From: Niastella vici
GTDB lineage: Bacteria; Bacteroidota; Bacteroidia; Chitinophagales; Chitinophagaceae
Length of the DNA stretch: 64,000 bases
Reading direction: 5' to 3'
Assembly: GCF_002077945.1 (NCBI RefSeq)
Contig: NZ_LVYD01000102.1
Coordinates: 124,001 to 188,000, forward strand
Shown here: positions 1 to 6,755 of the stretch, one piece after another
Layout of the letters: each line of letters starts with the position of its first letter
Position numbering within the stretch: the first letter of the stretch is position 1
Made by a program: the position numbers and the translations under genes
Notes under the pieces: model-generated
Told to the model about the DNA's origin: nothing
The model's input: only the letters and a program-made list of their open reading frames with translations
The model's database searches: none

Positions 1-630
1 TATATACGTAATACCGGCAATTCAACAGAAGGTCCTGGCCCTAACATTTTCAACGGTAGCAATGCCTGGGTAGATGGTAATGGCTGGTTGCATTTGAAGA
101 TCACAAAGAACACCAGTACCAACAAATGGAATTGCGCTGAAATATACAGTGCCCAAAACTTTGGTTATGGTTCTTATCAGTGGCAGGTAGAAGGTGCAAT
201 TGGCTCCCTCGACAAAAACATTGTGCTAGGATTATTTAATTATTCAGGCAACGACGGTTTTGATGAAATGGATATAGAATTTGCCCGCTGGGGAAACAGC
301 AGCTGGCCTAACCTGAATTATACCGTATGGCCAGCAACCTCAGGCAAAAGTGAATGGAATTACACCAAAAACTTTACGCTCACTGGCGGCACTTACACTA
401 CACATCGCTTTACCCGTAACAGCAGCTCGGTAGTGTTTAAAAGTTTGAACGGATTTTATAACGACGACACCAATTTGTTCGCCAGCGCTACCTGCTCGTC
501 ACCAGCCTGGAGCATCAGCACATTAAGCATGCCGGTACACATGAACCTTTGGTTGTTTGATGGCCTGGCGCCTTCTGATAGCAAAGAAGTAGAAATTATT
601 ATTCACAGCTTTAAGTATACTGCCGGGTAA
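1..630 (+). CDS. Glycoside hydrolase family 16 (lichenase/laminarinase-like), 5' end cut by window
   Basis: The reading frame is open from base 1, so the gene begins upstream; about 209 residues are visible, ending with TAA at 628-630. The sequence EMDIEF, about 80 residues into the visible part, is the GH16 catalytic signature E-x-D-x-E, with the first Glu as nucleophile and the last as acid/base. Trp-rich stretches such as SSWPNLNYTVW and the C-terminal pattern ending in SFKYTAG fit the beta-jelly-roll of the family. GH16 enzymes hydrolyse beta-1,3/1,4-glucans, galactans or related polymers; substrate cannot be set from this fragment. It is followed by a strong terminator. No secretion signal or sorting domain is visible because the N-terminus is missing and the protein stops right after the catalytic fold. 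Confidence 0.88.
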   Translation, partial: YIRNTGNSTEGPGPNIFNGSNAWVDGNGWLHLKITKNTSTNKWNCAEIYSAQNFGYGSYQWQVEGAIGSLDKNIVLGLFNYSGNDGFDEMDIEFARWGNSSWPNLNYTVWPATSGKSEWNYTKNFTLTGGTYTTHRFTRNSSSVVFKSLNGFYNDDTNLFASATCSSPAWSISTLSMPVHMNLWLFDGLAPSDSKEVEIIIHSFKYTAG

Positions 631-680
631 ACCAACGATATTACCAGGGGCAACTGCTCAGGGATGTTAGAATTTTAATA

Positions 681-721
681 TTGCACCATTAGCAAACAGG
701 CTGATGGTGCAATTTTTTTTT
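681..721 (+). terminator. Rho-independent terminator after the GH16 gene
   Basis: Perfect arms TTGCACCAT and ATGGTGCAA, extended by TAGC/GCTG, enclose a short A-rich loop and are followed by nine T residues. The position 50 bp after the GH16 stop fits transcription termination. Confidence 0.85.
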
Positions 722-848
722 CAGAGTTATTCCTCCTGTTTCTTTCCCTTCCCCTTCCCCATCGTATTAATTCTTTAAGAACCCTTGAAATTTCATCTAT
801 TTGAATAGTTCAATAATAAGAATACAACCCTCCCATTTTAAAAAAGCA

Positions 849-873
849 CCCTTTCATAATGAAAGGGTTTTTT
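849..873. terminator. Short palindromic hairpin with T-tract
   Basis: CCCTTTCAT and ATGAAAGGG form a nearly continuous palindrome, preceded by an A-run and followed by six Ts, so it could terminate in either direction. No second gene end lies next to it. The rest of the 631-1053 gap is AT-rich and I see no gene in it. Confidence 0.5.
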
Positions 874-1053
874 ATTGAGCATTGGCCGGTAAATATGCAA
901 ATTATTTATTCAAATTGTTTTATTTCAGTTAGTTATACCTCATTCGATTTCCCGGAAAGAAAGGGCCCTGTATTTGATCTTTCTAATAGATTTAAATTTT
1001 AGTTGGGGCTGCGTGGTCACAAGGGTGAAACGCAGCATTTACACTCACTTCGT

Positions 1054-1164
1054 ATGAAACAGCCCCTGAAATATATTCTATACGTTTTGGTAATAATTCT
1101 TTTAGTGACCATCCTTTCTTACATCTTGTATAAGGCTGGTGTTTATCAAATCAGATCAACATAA
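1054..1164 (+). CDS. Predicted single-span membrane micropeptide (36 aa)
   Basis: A short ORF begins MKQPLKYILYVLVIILLV and carries one hydrophobic segment (about residues 5-27) followed by a polar tail ending QIRST. It lies 21 bp before the XRE regulator gene on the same strand. I recognise no family. Support comes from the clean transmembrane pattern and from two further micropeptides of the same design just downstream (1442-1570 and 1585-1704). It could be a small membrane effector, or a chance hydrophobic ORF. Confidence 0.4.
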   Translation: MKQPLKYILYVLVIILLVTILSYILYKAGVYQIRST

Positions 1165-1185
1165 AAATATAACAGTCTTTCTGTA

Positions 1186-1473
1186 ATGAAAAGCACCAGG
1201 GATAAAAAAGTAAAGGAAGAATTGGACCACCAGATTGACCTGCTGACAAAGAAATTCCTGTATGAAGTATACAAACAGATCCGGATAAAAAAAATGAGGC
1301 GGGCTGAGCTTGCCGCATTATTACAGGTTAGTCCGGGTTATTTGTCGCAACTGTTCCATAACAAAAAGCCATTGACATTTACCATGTTGGTGAGGTTTCA
1401 ACAGGCTTTACATATTGAATTTGAAATAAAAACCAGGTCGCATGACGAACAAAAAACAAAGAATGAAAATTAG
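1186..1473 (+). CDS. XRE-family helix-turn-helix regulator (95 aa)
   Basis: Residues about 33-75 contain a Cro/C1-type HTH: MRRAELAALLQVSPGYLSQL forms helices 2-3, followed by LTFTMLVRFQQAL. The N-terminal 30 residues are charged and probably helical. The protein is only slightly longer than the domain, with no ligand or peptidase domain, as in small repressors of plasmid, phage or toxin-antitoxin modules. Its 3' end overlaps the next micropeptide gene by 32 bp, which suggests co-transcription. DNA-binding function is secure by family; the target is unknown, with the surrounding micropeptide cluster the obvious candidate. Confidence 0.8.
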   Translation: MKSTRDKKVKEELDHQIDLLTKKFLYEVYKQIRIKKMRRAELAALLQVSPGYLSQLFHNKKPLTFTMLVRFQQALHIEFEIKTRSHDEQKTKNEN

Positions 1474-1570
1474 TTTAAAGGGGCTGGGCAAAAAGCTGGG
1501 GTTACATATTATACTCCCCATCTTTTATGTTCTTGCCCTGCTGGCTGTATTTATTCTAAATAAAAATTAA
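1442..1570 (+). CDS. Predicted single-span membrane micropeptide (42 aa), overlaps XRE gene
   Basis: The ORF starts at an ATG inside the end of the XRE gene in another frame. It encodes a basic N-terminus (MTNKKQRMKISLKGLGKK) followed by one hydrophobic helix (IILPIFYVLALLAVFIL) and the end NKN. The positive-inside pattern predicts the N-terminus in the cytoplasm. The overlap suggests translational coupling. No family recognised. Confidence 0.45.
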   Translation: MTNKKQRMKISLKGLGKKLGLHIILPIFYVLALLAVFILNKN

Positions 1571-1584
1571 AACGCTCAATTTGT

Positions 1585-1704
1585 ATGGATCCAGGTCCCG
1601 GGAAAAGAGATGAGATCATTAAACGAAACGCCTTTTTAGTAGCCATACTAACAGGCATTATTGCTTTAAGTATTTTGGCGCTGGTTTTAATTCATAATCT
1701 GTAA
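1585..1704 (+). CDS. Predicted single-span membrane micropeptide (39 aa)
   Basis: Begins MDPGPGKRDEIIKRNAF and continues into one hydrophobic segment (LVAILTGIIALSILALVLI) ending HNL. It starts 14 bp after the previous micropeptide and ends 39 bp before the next gene. The charged N-terminus and single helix match the design of its two neighbours, though the sequences are not obviously homologous. No family recognised. Confidence 0.42.
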   Translation: MDPGPGKRDEIIKRNAFLVAILTGIIALSILALVLIHNL

Positions 1705-1743
1705 ATTGATGCCAAAATGAACCCTGCCCTAATTAGAACCTGA

Positions 1744-2301
1744 ATGAGTTACCATACCCTGTTTTTGTTACTTTTTATAGCTGTCTGGATCATCCGTGCC
1801 AATATTGGTAAAAATGTAAATAAAAAGGTAAAGCTGGCGCTTACTGTTTTAGCAATATTCTTTTTGATAATCCCCTTTTTACCAAGGCTGTTCTTTGGAA
1901 AGTGGAATGCTATTTCACTATTGAATGATAAAGAAATTTCTCAAATACGCCTGGGGCCTTCGCTGCCAAATTGGAAAGTAAATTTAGTGGGCAGCGACCT
2001 GGTTATTTCAGATAAACAACAAATTGACACCATTACTCAGTTATTAAGAAAGGTGGACGTTTACTTCCCCAGCCACCCCATAAGGGTTTGGGAAACAAAA
2101 ATGTTCCTTATTACAACAACCAGGGATACAGTTGAAATGAAAATTAATAATACGAATAATAACGGTACCTCCATTGAAACCCCTTCGAACGAATGGAGAC
2201 TGGATACGCTCGGATGCTATCTGGAAAAATTGACCAAATATCAGCAGCCGGTTTACAGCGATACCGTAAAACCTGAACCTGTGAATGTTGGATCACAATA
2301 A
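1744..2301 (+). CDS. Hypothetical membrane-anchored protein (185 aa)
   Basis: Two hydrophobic segments (about residues 4-18 and 31-50) precede a soluble domain of about 130 residues that is rich in beta-type alternation (for example LVGSDLVISDKQQIDTITQ and MFLITTTRDTVEMKIN). The topology predicts the C-terminal domain outside or inside depending on which helices span; the FFLIIPFLPRLFF segment is the more certain one. It ends the micropeptide/XRE cluster, 39 bp after the last micropeptide, and is probably in the same transcript. I do not recognise the family. Confidence 0.65.
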   Translation: MSYHTLFLLLFIAVWIIRANIGKNVNKKVKLALTVLAIFFLIIPFLPRLFFGKWNAISLLNDKEISQIRLGPSLPNWKVNLVGSDLVISDKQQIDTITQLLRKVDVYFPSHPIRVWETKMFLITTTRDTVEMKINNTNNNGTSIETPSNEWRLDTLGCYLEKLTKYQQPVYSDTVKPEPVNVGSQ

Positions 2302-2335
2302 CCTCCGGGCGTACTGTTTAACAAAAGGCTCTCTC

Positions 2336-3076
2336 CTACTTCATCTTCACCTTCCCCATCGCATATTGCATACCGCCCCATAAATGCTGCAGGTACAGCG
2401 GATCGGCCCAGGATTCATCGGTATGTCCTAATTCAGTATAGAAAGCGCGGCCGCCTTCAAAGTTATGGTACCAGCTCATGGGATGGTTGGCGCCATTGGT
2501 GCCGCCGCTGTAAGAAGTTTCGTCAATACTGATGAGCACATGCAGGTCTGGTTGAATATCCTTGAAATTGTACCATTCATCGGTGCGCTTCCAGGGACGG
2601 GGTAAATGCTTGGTCGCTATGTTCGTGCTGTCGTTGATCACCAGTACGGCTTCCTGTATTTTAGGATGCTTTACAAAATAAGCACCTACCAGTTTGCCAT
2701 ACCAGGGCCATCCATATTCAGTATCGGTAGCGGCATGTACACCTACAAATCCACCGCCGGCCTGTATGTATTGCTGAAAAGCTTTTTGCTGCTCCTCGTT
2801 CAATACATCGCCGGTAGTGCTTAAAAATACCACGGCAGCGTATTTTTTCAGGCTGCTGTAAACGAACTTCGTTGAATCGGTGGTGGTATCCACATCAAAA
2901 TGATATTTCACCCCCAGGTCCTGAATGGCTTTTATGCCTGCATCGATCGACTTGTGATGATAGCCGGCCGTTTTCGAAAATACCAGTACTTTATCTTTTG
3001 CCAGGGAAACTATTGTGAAGGATGTTACTAATAAAGCGGTAAATACAATTTTCAGGGCGAAGCTCGTTTTCTTCAT
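2336..3076 (-). CDS. Secreted ThuA-domain protein (trehalose-utilisation/type-1 GATase-like)
   Basis: An N-terminal signal peptide (about residues 1-26, ending SLAKD) precedes a single ThuA domain of about 215 residues. Diagnostic parts are KVLVFSKTAGYHHKSI at the start, GGGFVGVHAATDTEYGWPWY in the middle, WKRTDEWYNF, and a late GGRAFYTELGHTDESW. ThuA domains have a class-I glutamine-amidotransferase-like fold. In Bacteroidota they occur as periplasmic or lipoprotein proteins near sugar catabolism, often with DUF1080 proteins. The catalytic role is not established. It is a single gene with its own 3' region overlapping no neighbour. Confidence 0.88.
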   Translation of the reverse strand: MKKTSFALKIVFTALLVTSFTIVSLAKDKVLVFSKTAGYHHKSIDAGIKAIQDLGVKYHFDVDTTTDSTKFVYSSLKKYAAVVFLSTTGDVLNEEQQKAFQQYIQAGGGFVGVHAATDTEYGWPWYGKLVGAYFVKHPKIQEAVLVINDSTNIATKHLPRPWKRTDEWYNFKDIQPDLHVLISIDETSYSGGTNGANHPMSWYHNFEGGRAFYTELGHTDESWADPLYLQHLWGGMQYAMGKVKMK

Positions 3077-3178
3077 GTTATTATTTTTTACATACTTGTC
3101 CGGTGCCGAAAGATAGCGAATTCTTTATTAAGCAAAAAAGTCGGAAACGTGCGAAAAAAGGTTGCATCTGCTGCCAGG

Positions 3179-3224
3179 AAAAAAGGGTGGGCCGTCCCGA
3201 TAACTTTCGGCACGACCCACCCTT
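3179..3224 (-). terminator. Terminator hairpin after the DUF1338 gene
   Basis: AAGGGTGGG and CCCACCCTT arms (3183-3222), extended by CGT/ACG across one mismatch, enclose a 16-base loop. An A-run on the left is a T-tract on the minus strand. The hairpin follows the stop at 3249 as a minus-strand terminator. The same stem sequence recurs at 53253-53284. Confidence 0.75.
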
Positions 3225-3248
3225 AAGAAGGAGACCCACCTTATTCTA

Positions 3249-4145
3249 TCAATCCCGCTGCGTTTGCGAGCTGTAGGTACTTTCAAATATTTTATCGGCA
3301 TTGCCTGCTTCAAACCCTTCCCGTCGGTGTATGCGTTGCACCTGGTCTGTCGACAAATGCGCAAATTGCGGCAACACCCGTCTTTCGGCAAATTCAATAT
3401 ACGAGCCTGAAATGGCATGCTCGTCGCCACCCGCAAACCGGGCCCCGATCATTTCGGCTACGGTAGAGCTTTGTAACAACCCGCCATCCGGACTGGTCTT
3501 TATTTTTCCGCCCGCATTATTCAGCTTAAAGCCGTTGCGCTCAAGAAACTCATTGAACTGCGCAATGGTGTTGTAGCCTTCTTTCAAATTATGCACGCTG
3601 ATGGTAAAATGGTTCAGGTAATACCGGTTATAGATCACCCAGGCGGCGTATTCGCTTTGCGCGCTCAGCGTTTGAAAATCGTCCCAGGTGGGCAGTCGCC
3701 ATAAGCCGCTGTGCAGGAACTGGTCTACCGCCATTGCATCATCAAGGTCAAGCTGTTCAACCGGGTCGGCAGTCACTTCATTGGTATAACTGGTGATGAG
3801 CTGCTGCATTTCGGGCGACAGGTCCTTTATCCGCAGCTCGCTGATGAAGATACGCGGGTAATGGGGCGCCGGTGGTGCATACCAGTAGGCATCCAGCTTT
3901 TTTTCGGGGAAATGATAATAATCCTTTTTCTGGTAACCATAATGTAAAAAGATCTTTTCCAACGATTGTATGCCAAGGTGCGGTACACCCATTGTGCGGA
4001 ACGCAATATGGTCATTTTCAATATCACTGGCCTGCTGTATGATATTTTCCTTTATCATGGCGTTGATAATGCCCAGTACATCGGGCACGCGGTCGCGATA
4101 GCGAGACATTAAGCCTGATAATACGTTATCCAGTATGATTGACAT
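3249..4145 (-). CDS. DUF1338 family, 2-oxoadipate dioxygenase/decarboxylase-like (HglS/YdcJ)
   Basis: The 298-residue protein matches the DUF1338 (VOC-like, Fe(II)) fold. DHIAFRT near residue 45 and NHFTISVH near 185 carry the two expected metal-binding His. SYIEFAERR near 260 supplies the Glu. LGIQSLEKIF and YPRIFISEL are typical of the family. Characterised members (HglS of Pseudomonas putida and plant homologues) convert 2-oxoadipate to 2-hydroxyglutarate in lysine catabolism. The next gene upstream on the same strand (4260-5318) is a saccharopine-dehydrogenase homologue, which supports a lysine-degradation role. The 114-bp gap between them holds a palindromic repeat. Family call is strong; substrate is inferred from the family and the neighbour. 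Confidence 0.85.
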   Translation of the reverse strand: MSIILDNVLSGLMSRYRDRVPDVLGIINAMIKENIIQQASDIENDHIAFRTMGVPHLGIQSLEKIFLHYGYQKKDYYHFPEKKLDAYWYAPPAPHYPRIFISELRIKDLSPEMQQLITSYTNEVTADPVEQLDLDDAMAVDQFLHSGLWRLPTWDDFQTLSAQSEYAAWVIYNRYYLNHFTISVHNLKEGYNTIAQFNEFLERNGFKLNNAGGKIKTSPDGGLLQSSTVAEMIGARFAGGDEHAISGSYIEFAERRVLPQFAHLSTDQVQRIHRREGFEAGNADKIFESTYSSQTQRD

Positions 4146-4183
4146 AGTATTAGTTTCTTTTGTAGTTTAAAGGCTGATGACAT

Positions 4184-4245
4184 GTTCCAGGTTTCAGGAC
4201 GGCGCGGCCCATTCCCGGGCGAGCCTGCAACCTGAAACTTGCAAC
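4184..4245. repeat. Intergenic palindrome, family C (GTTCCAGGTTTCAGG type)
   Basis: The left arm GTTCCAGGTTTCAGG pairs imperfectly with CCTGCAACCTGAAACTTGCAAC across a GC-rich centre (GGCGCGGCCC...CCCGGGC). It lies between two co-directional minus-strand genes. It shares words with the perfect stem at 41631-41668. Confidence 0.65.
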
Positions 4246-4259
4246 TGTATTTTTATTGC

Positions 4260-5318
4260 CTAATGGTTCTTCCCGTACAAACTTCCATTCTTTGTTTTCA
4301 GGAATTTCTCAAACGGTATTTCTTCCTGCTTAATAAATCCTTTTTGGGGTAACTCTTTATTGGCTACCATTTCTACCACAGCTGCTACCGAGGCGGCGGT
4401 TGTCCAGCTAATAGCGCGCCATTCTTTGCCATTGATCGTAATTGGATGATAAGCCTGGTAGAATTCTTCCCTTGCCAGCTCCTGCCCTTTCCAGCCTTCC
4501 ACTACGGCATATACATACACTACATCTTCCCGTACCGGCGGTTTGGCTTCCGTTAGAATTTGTTCAGTTAAGGCCCGTTTATCTTTCAGGATCAGCTCAT
4601 ATAATAAAAACCGCATGAGGCGGGCGTGCCCGGGGTAACGGATGGTCTTGTAGTTCAGTGTATCTACTTTTCCTTCCAGGGTTTCGCACAAAGTGCCCAG
4701 TCCGCCACTGGTGCTGAACGCTTCAAACTCCTGTCCTTCAATATTGATCTGTTCAATGCCATCGAGCGAGGGAACCATTTTGCGGATGCCGTTGTGTATT
4801 ACTTCGGCATCGTTGATGTATTCATTGATAACGCCGGCGGGCGACCAGGTAAAGGAATAGGCCATTAAACCATTGGGGAATCGTGGCAGGGCCCCTACCC
4901 GTAGTTCCACATCGCGCAATTTGGTAAACCGGTGGCAAAGGTCGGCGCCAACAATTCCTATAAACCCGGGCGCCAGTCCGCACTGCGGCGCCATTACGCC
5001 TTTCGATGTTTCGGCCATCTTTCGTATAGCGCTGGTAGTGGGTACGTCTTCTGTAAGATCGAAATAATGAATACCGGTTTTAAAGGCTGCTTCTGCCACC
5101 GGCAGGTTCAGGTTGTATGGTAAACACGAAACCACGGCATCCTGCTTCGACAGGGTGTTTTCCAGAAATTTTGCATCGTTTATATCTCCGGTAACTATGT
5201 TGAAAGGAAGACCGGCAGGTGCTTTTTGATCAACACCGGTAACAGTAAAGATATCATTCAGCAACGTGGCTACCAGTGAACCCACCTTGCCCAGTCCGAT
5301 AACGGCAATATTTTTCAT
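4260..5318 (-). CDS. Saccharopine dehydrogenase-like (LYS9/LKR-SDH-type) oxidoreductase
   Basis: The N-terminal Rossmann motif is NIAVIGLGKVGSLVATLL, followed by VTGDINDAKFL and DAVVSCLPYNLNLPVAEAAF as in saccharopine dehydrogenase NADP-binding domains. The C-terminal half contains APQCGLAPGFIGIVG and FSTSGGLGTLCETLEGK, typical of the saccharopine-dehydrogenase C-terminal domain. Length (352 residues) is near that of stand-alone bacterial forms. Reaction by family: saccharopine to aminoadipate semialdehyde plus glutamate, or a related carboxy-linked amine. Downstream on the same strand is a DUF1338 dioxygenase-like gene, giving two steps of a possible lysine to 2-hydroxyglutarate route. An inverted repeat lies 37 bp upstream of the start. 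Confidence 0.87.
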   Translation of the reverse strand: MKNIAVIGLGKVGSLVATLLNDIFTVTGVDQKAPAGLPFNIVTGDINDAKFLENTLSKQDAVVSCLPYNLNLPVAEAAFKTGIHYFDLTEDVPTTSAIRKMAETSKGVMAPQCGLAPGFIGIVGADLCHRFTKLRDVELRVGALPRFPNGLMAYSFTWSPAGVINEYINDAEVIHNGIRKMVPSLDGIEQINIEGQEFEAFSTSGGLGTLCETLEGKVDTLNYKTIRYPGHARLMRFLLYELILKDKRALTEQILTEAKPPVREDVVYVYAVVEGWKGQELAREEFYQAYHPITINGKEWRAISWTTAASVAAVVEMVANKELPQKGFIKQEEIPFEKFLKTKNGSLYGKNH

Positions 5319-5354
5319 AACTTATTTTAGTTAATAGAATGAGTAATAATATAG

Positions 5355-5399
5355 TTAATTGACGGGTTGGCAATAGTGCCCAGGACGCCTGTCAATTAA
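5355..5399. promoter_or_regulatory. Inverted repeat upstream of saccharopine dehydrogenase gene
   Basis: TTAATTGACGGG (5355-5366) is repeated in inverted form as CCTGTCAATTAA (5388-5399) with one mismatch and a 21-base spacer. It starts 37 bp upstream of the minus-strand start at 5318 and could be a split operator or an RNA stem. The rest of the 5319-5683 gap contains a short inverted repeat ACAAAC/GTTTGT at 5550-5565 and no convincing gene. Confidence 0.4.
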
Positions 5400-5683
5400 A
5401 GATATAGCAACAAAATCAGGATTGAATATGTGTGTAAGACATGAATACTATGGAACGTTCGCGCATGCACTTCGCAGAAATGCCAGGTATGAGTAGAATA
5501 TTTTTACGCTTTCATTCACGGTGCGAATGTATTCAAAGCTGGTTAAATAACAAACATGTGTTTGTAAAAAACATGCAAAGAGGGTTTTGCACAACCGGGA
5601 TGTGCCTGCAGCTTCCCGGCAAAAAACGGCAAGGCTAAAATCCGGTTCTCCGGAATATTCGTAACTTATAGTAAATTTTAAAT

Positions 5684-6754
5684 ATGTCTACCGGAGGCCT
5701 GCTATTTATCCCCGATATCAGTGGCTTCACTCAGTTTGTTGAAAAGACCGAGATCGAACACAGCCAGTTCATTATTAAAAACCTGCTGGAGGCATTGATC
5801 AATTGTAACCAGCTCGGTCTGCAGGTGTCGGAAATTGAGGGCGATGCCATTTTGTTTTACAAATTTGGCAACCCGCCCGGCAGTAAGGCCATTTATGAGC
5901 AGGTTGAAAAAATGTTCTGCGAATTCCATCACCTGTTGCGCAGTATCTCTGTAAAACGGCTTTGCCAGTGCGGGGCCTGTAAAGAGTCGGAGAAATTAAG
6001 CCTGAAGGTGATTACCCACCAGGGCGAATTCACTACTTACAATATTAAGGAGTTCAGTAAACTCATTGGAAAAGATGTGATAAGGGCGCACCAGTTATTA
6101 AAGAACGATATCCCCGAACATGAATACTGGCTGGTTACCGATAACCTGTATAATCAGCATTTTAAGCCTGATGAGTTGCCCGGCTGGATGAAATGGGTGC
6201 CGGGCCGGAAAGAAATAGAGAATGATGCCATCAACTTTCAATATGTATACCTGTCGCCGCTGTTAGAAAAAGTGCCGGTAGAATCGCGTTTCCCTTCTGC
6301 GCTTCAACAGGGCAAAATTGAACTGGTGCGTGTTTATAAAGAAGTGCCGGTTGATTTTATGCAGTTATTCTACCTCACTGTGAACCTCGATCTGCGCCCG
6401 CTTTGGGTAGAAGGCGTAAAGGCTATCGATAAAATGAACAATCCCGAAAACCTGGTAGGCGTGGCGCATCGTTGCATTCTTGCAAACCGCAGCGAGGTGC
6501 TTATTACCAGTCATGTTCGGGCTACTGATACCTGTATTGAATATGAGGAAACCTCCAAGGATGGCCAGCGCACCATGCATTACGAGTACAACACTACCGG
6601 TACGGGCAAAGCAATGGCTTCTTTTGTCATTTATATTAAAAAGAACGCATTGAAGTTATTCCTGTTCGATCTGTTTATGCGAAAGCGCATCACCCGCCTG
6701 CTCGAAAACTCACTGAATAACATGGTTGCGCTAAGTAAACGGCAACAGAACTGA
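5684..6754 (+). CDS. DUF2652: nucleotide-cyclase-like domain fused to SRPBCC-like domain
   Basis: The N-terminus reads LLFIPDISGFTQFVEKTE and continues to EIEGDAILFYKFG. These are the two metal-binding motifs of class III adenylate/guanylate cyclases (D11 in DISGFT, D54 in GDA). The substrate-selecting Lys/Glu-type residues of true cyclases are not evident, and the region after residue 90 contains a CQCGAC cysteine cluster. The C-terminal part (about 195-350) resembles an SRPBCC/START-like lipid- or ligand-binding fold (PVDFMQLFYLTVNLDLRPLW ... MHYEYNTTGTGKAMASFVIY). The protein ends 1 bp before the convergent amidohydrolase stop. Activity as a cyclase is unproven; a ligand-controlled degenerate cyclase is equally likely. 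Confidence 0.8.
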   Translation: MSTGGLLFIPDISGFTQFVEKTEIEHSQFIIKNLLEALINCNQLGLQVSEIEGDAILFYKFGNPPGSKAIYEQVEKMFCEFHHLLRSISVKRLCQCGACKESEKLSLKVITHQGEFTTYNIKEFSKLIGKDVIRAHQLLKNDIPEHEYWLVTDNLYNQHFKPDELPGWMKWVPGRKEIENDAINFQYVYLSPLLEKVPVESRFPSALQQGKIELVRVYKEVPVDFMQLFYLTVNLDLRPLWVEGVKAIDKMNNPENLVGVAHRCILANRSEVLITSHVRATDTCIEYEETSKDGQRTMHYEYNTTGTGKAMASFVIYIKKNALKLFLFDLFMRKRITRLLENSLNNMVALSKRQQN

Positions 6755-6755
6755 G

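Noticed and set aside
5441-5638. 65-aa plus-strand ORF in the gap before the DUF2652 gene
   Set aside because: Residue composition is rich in Met, Arg and Cys without domain or signal pattern, and there is no promoter or neighbour support.
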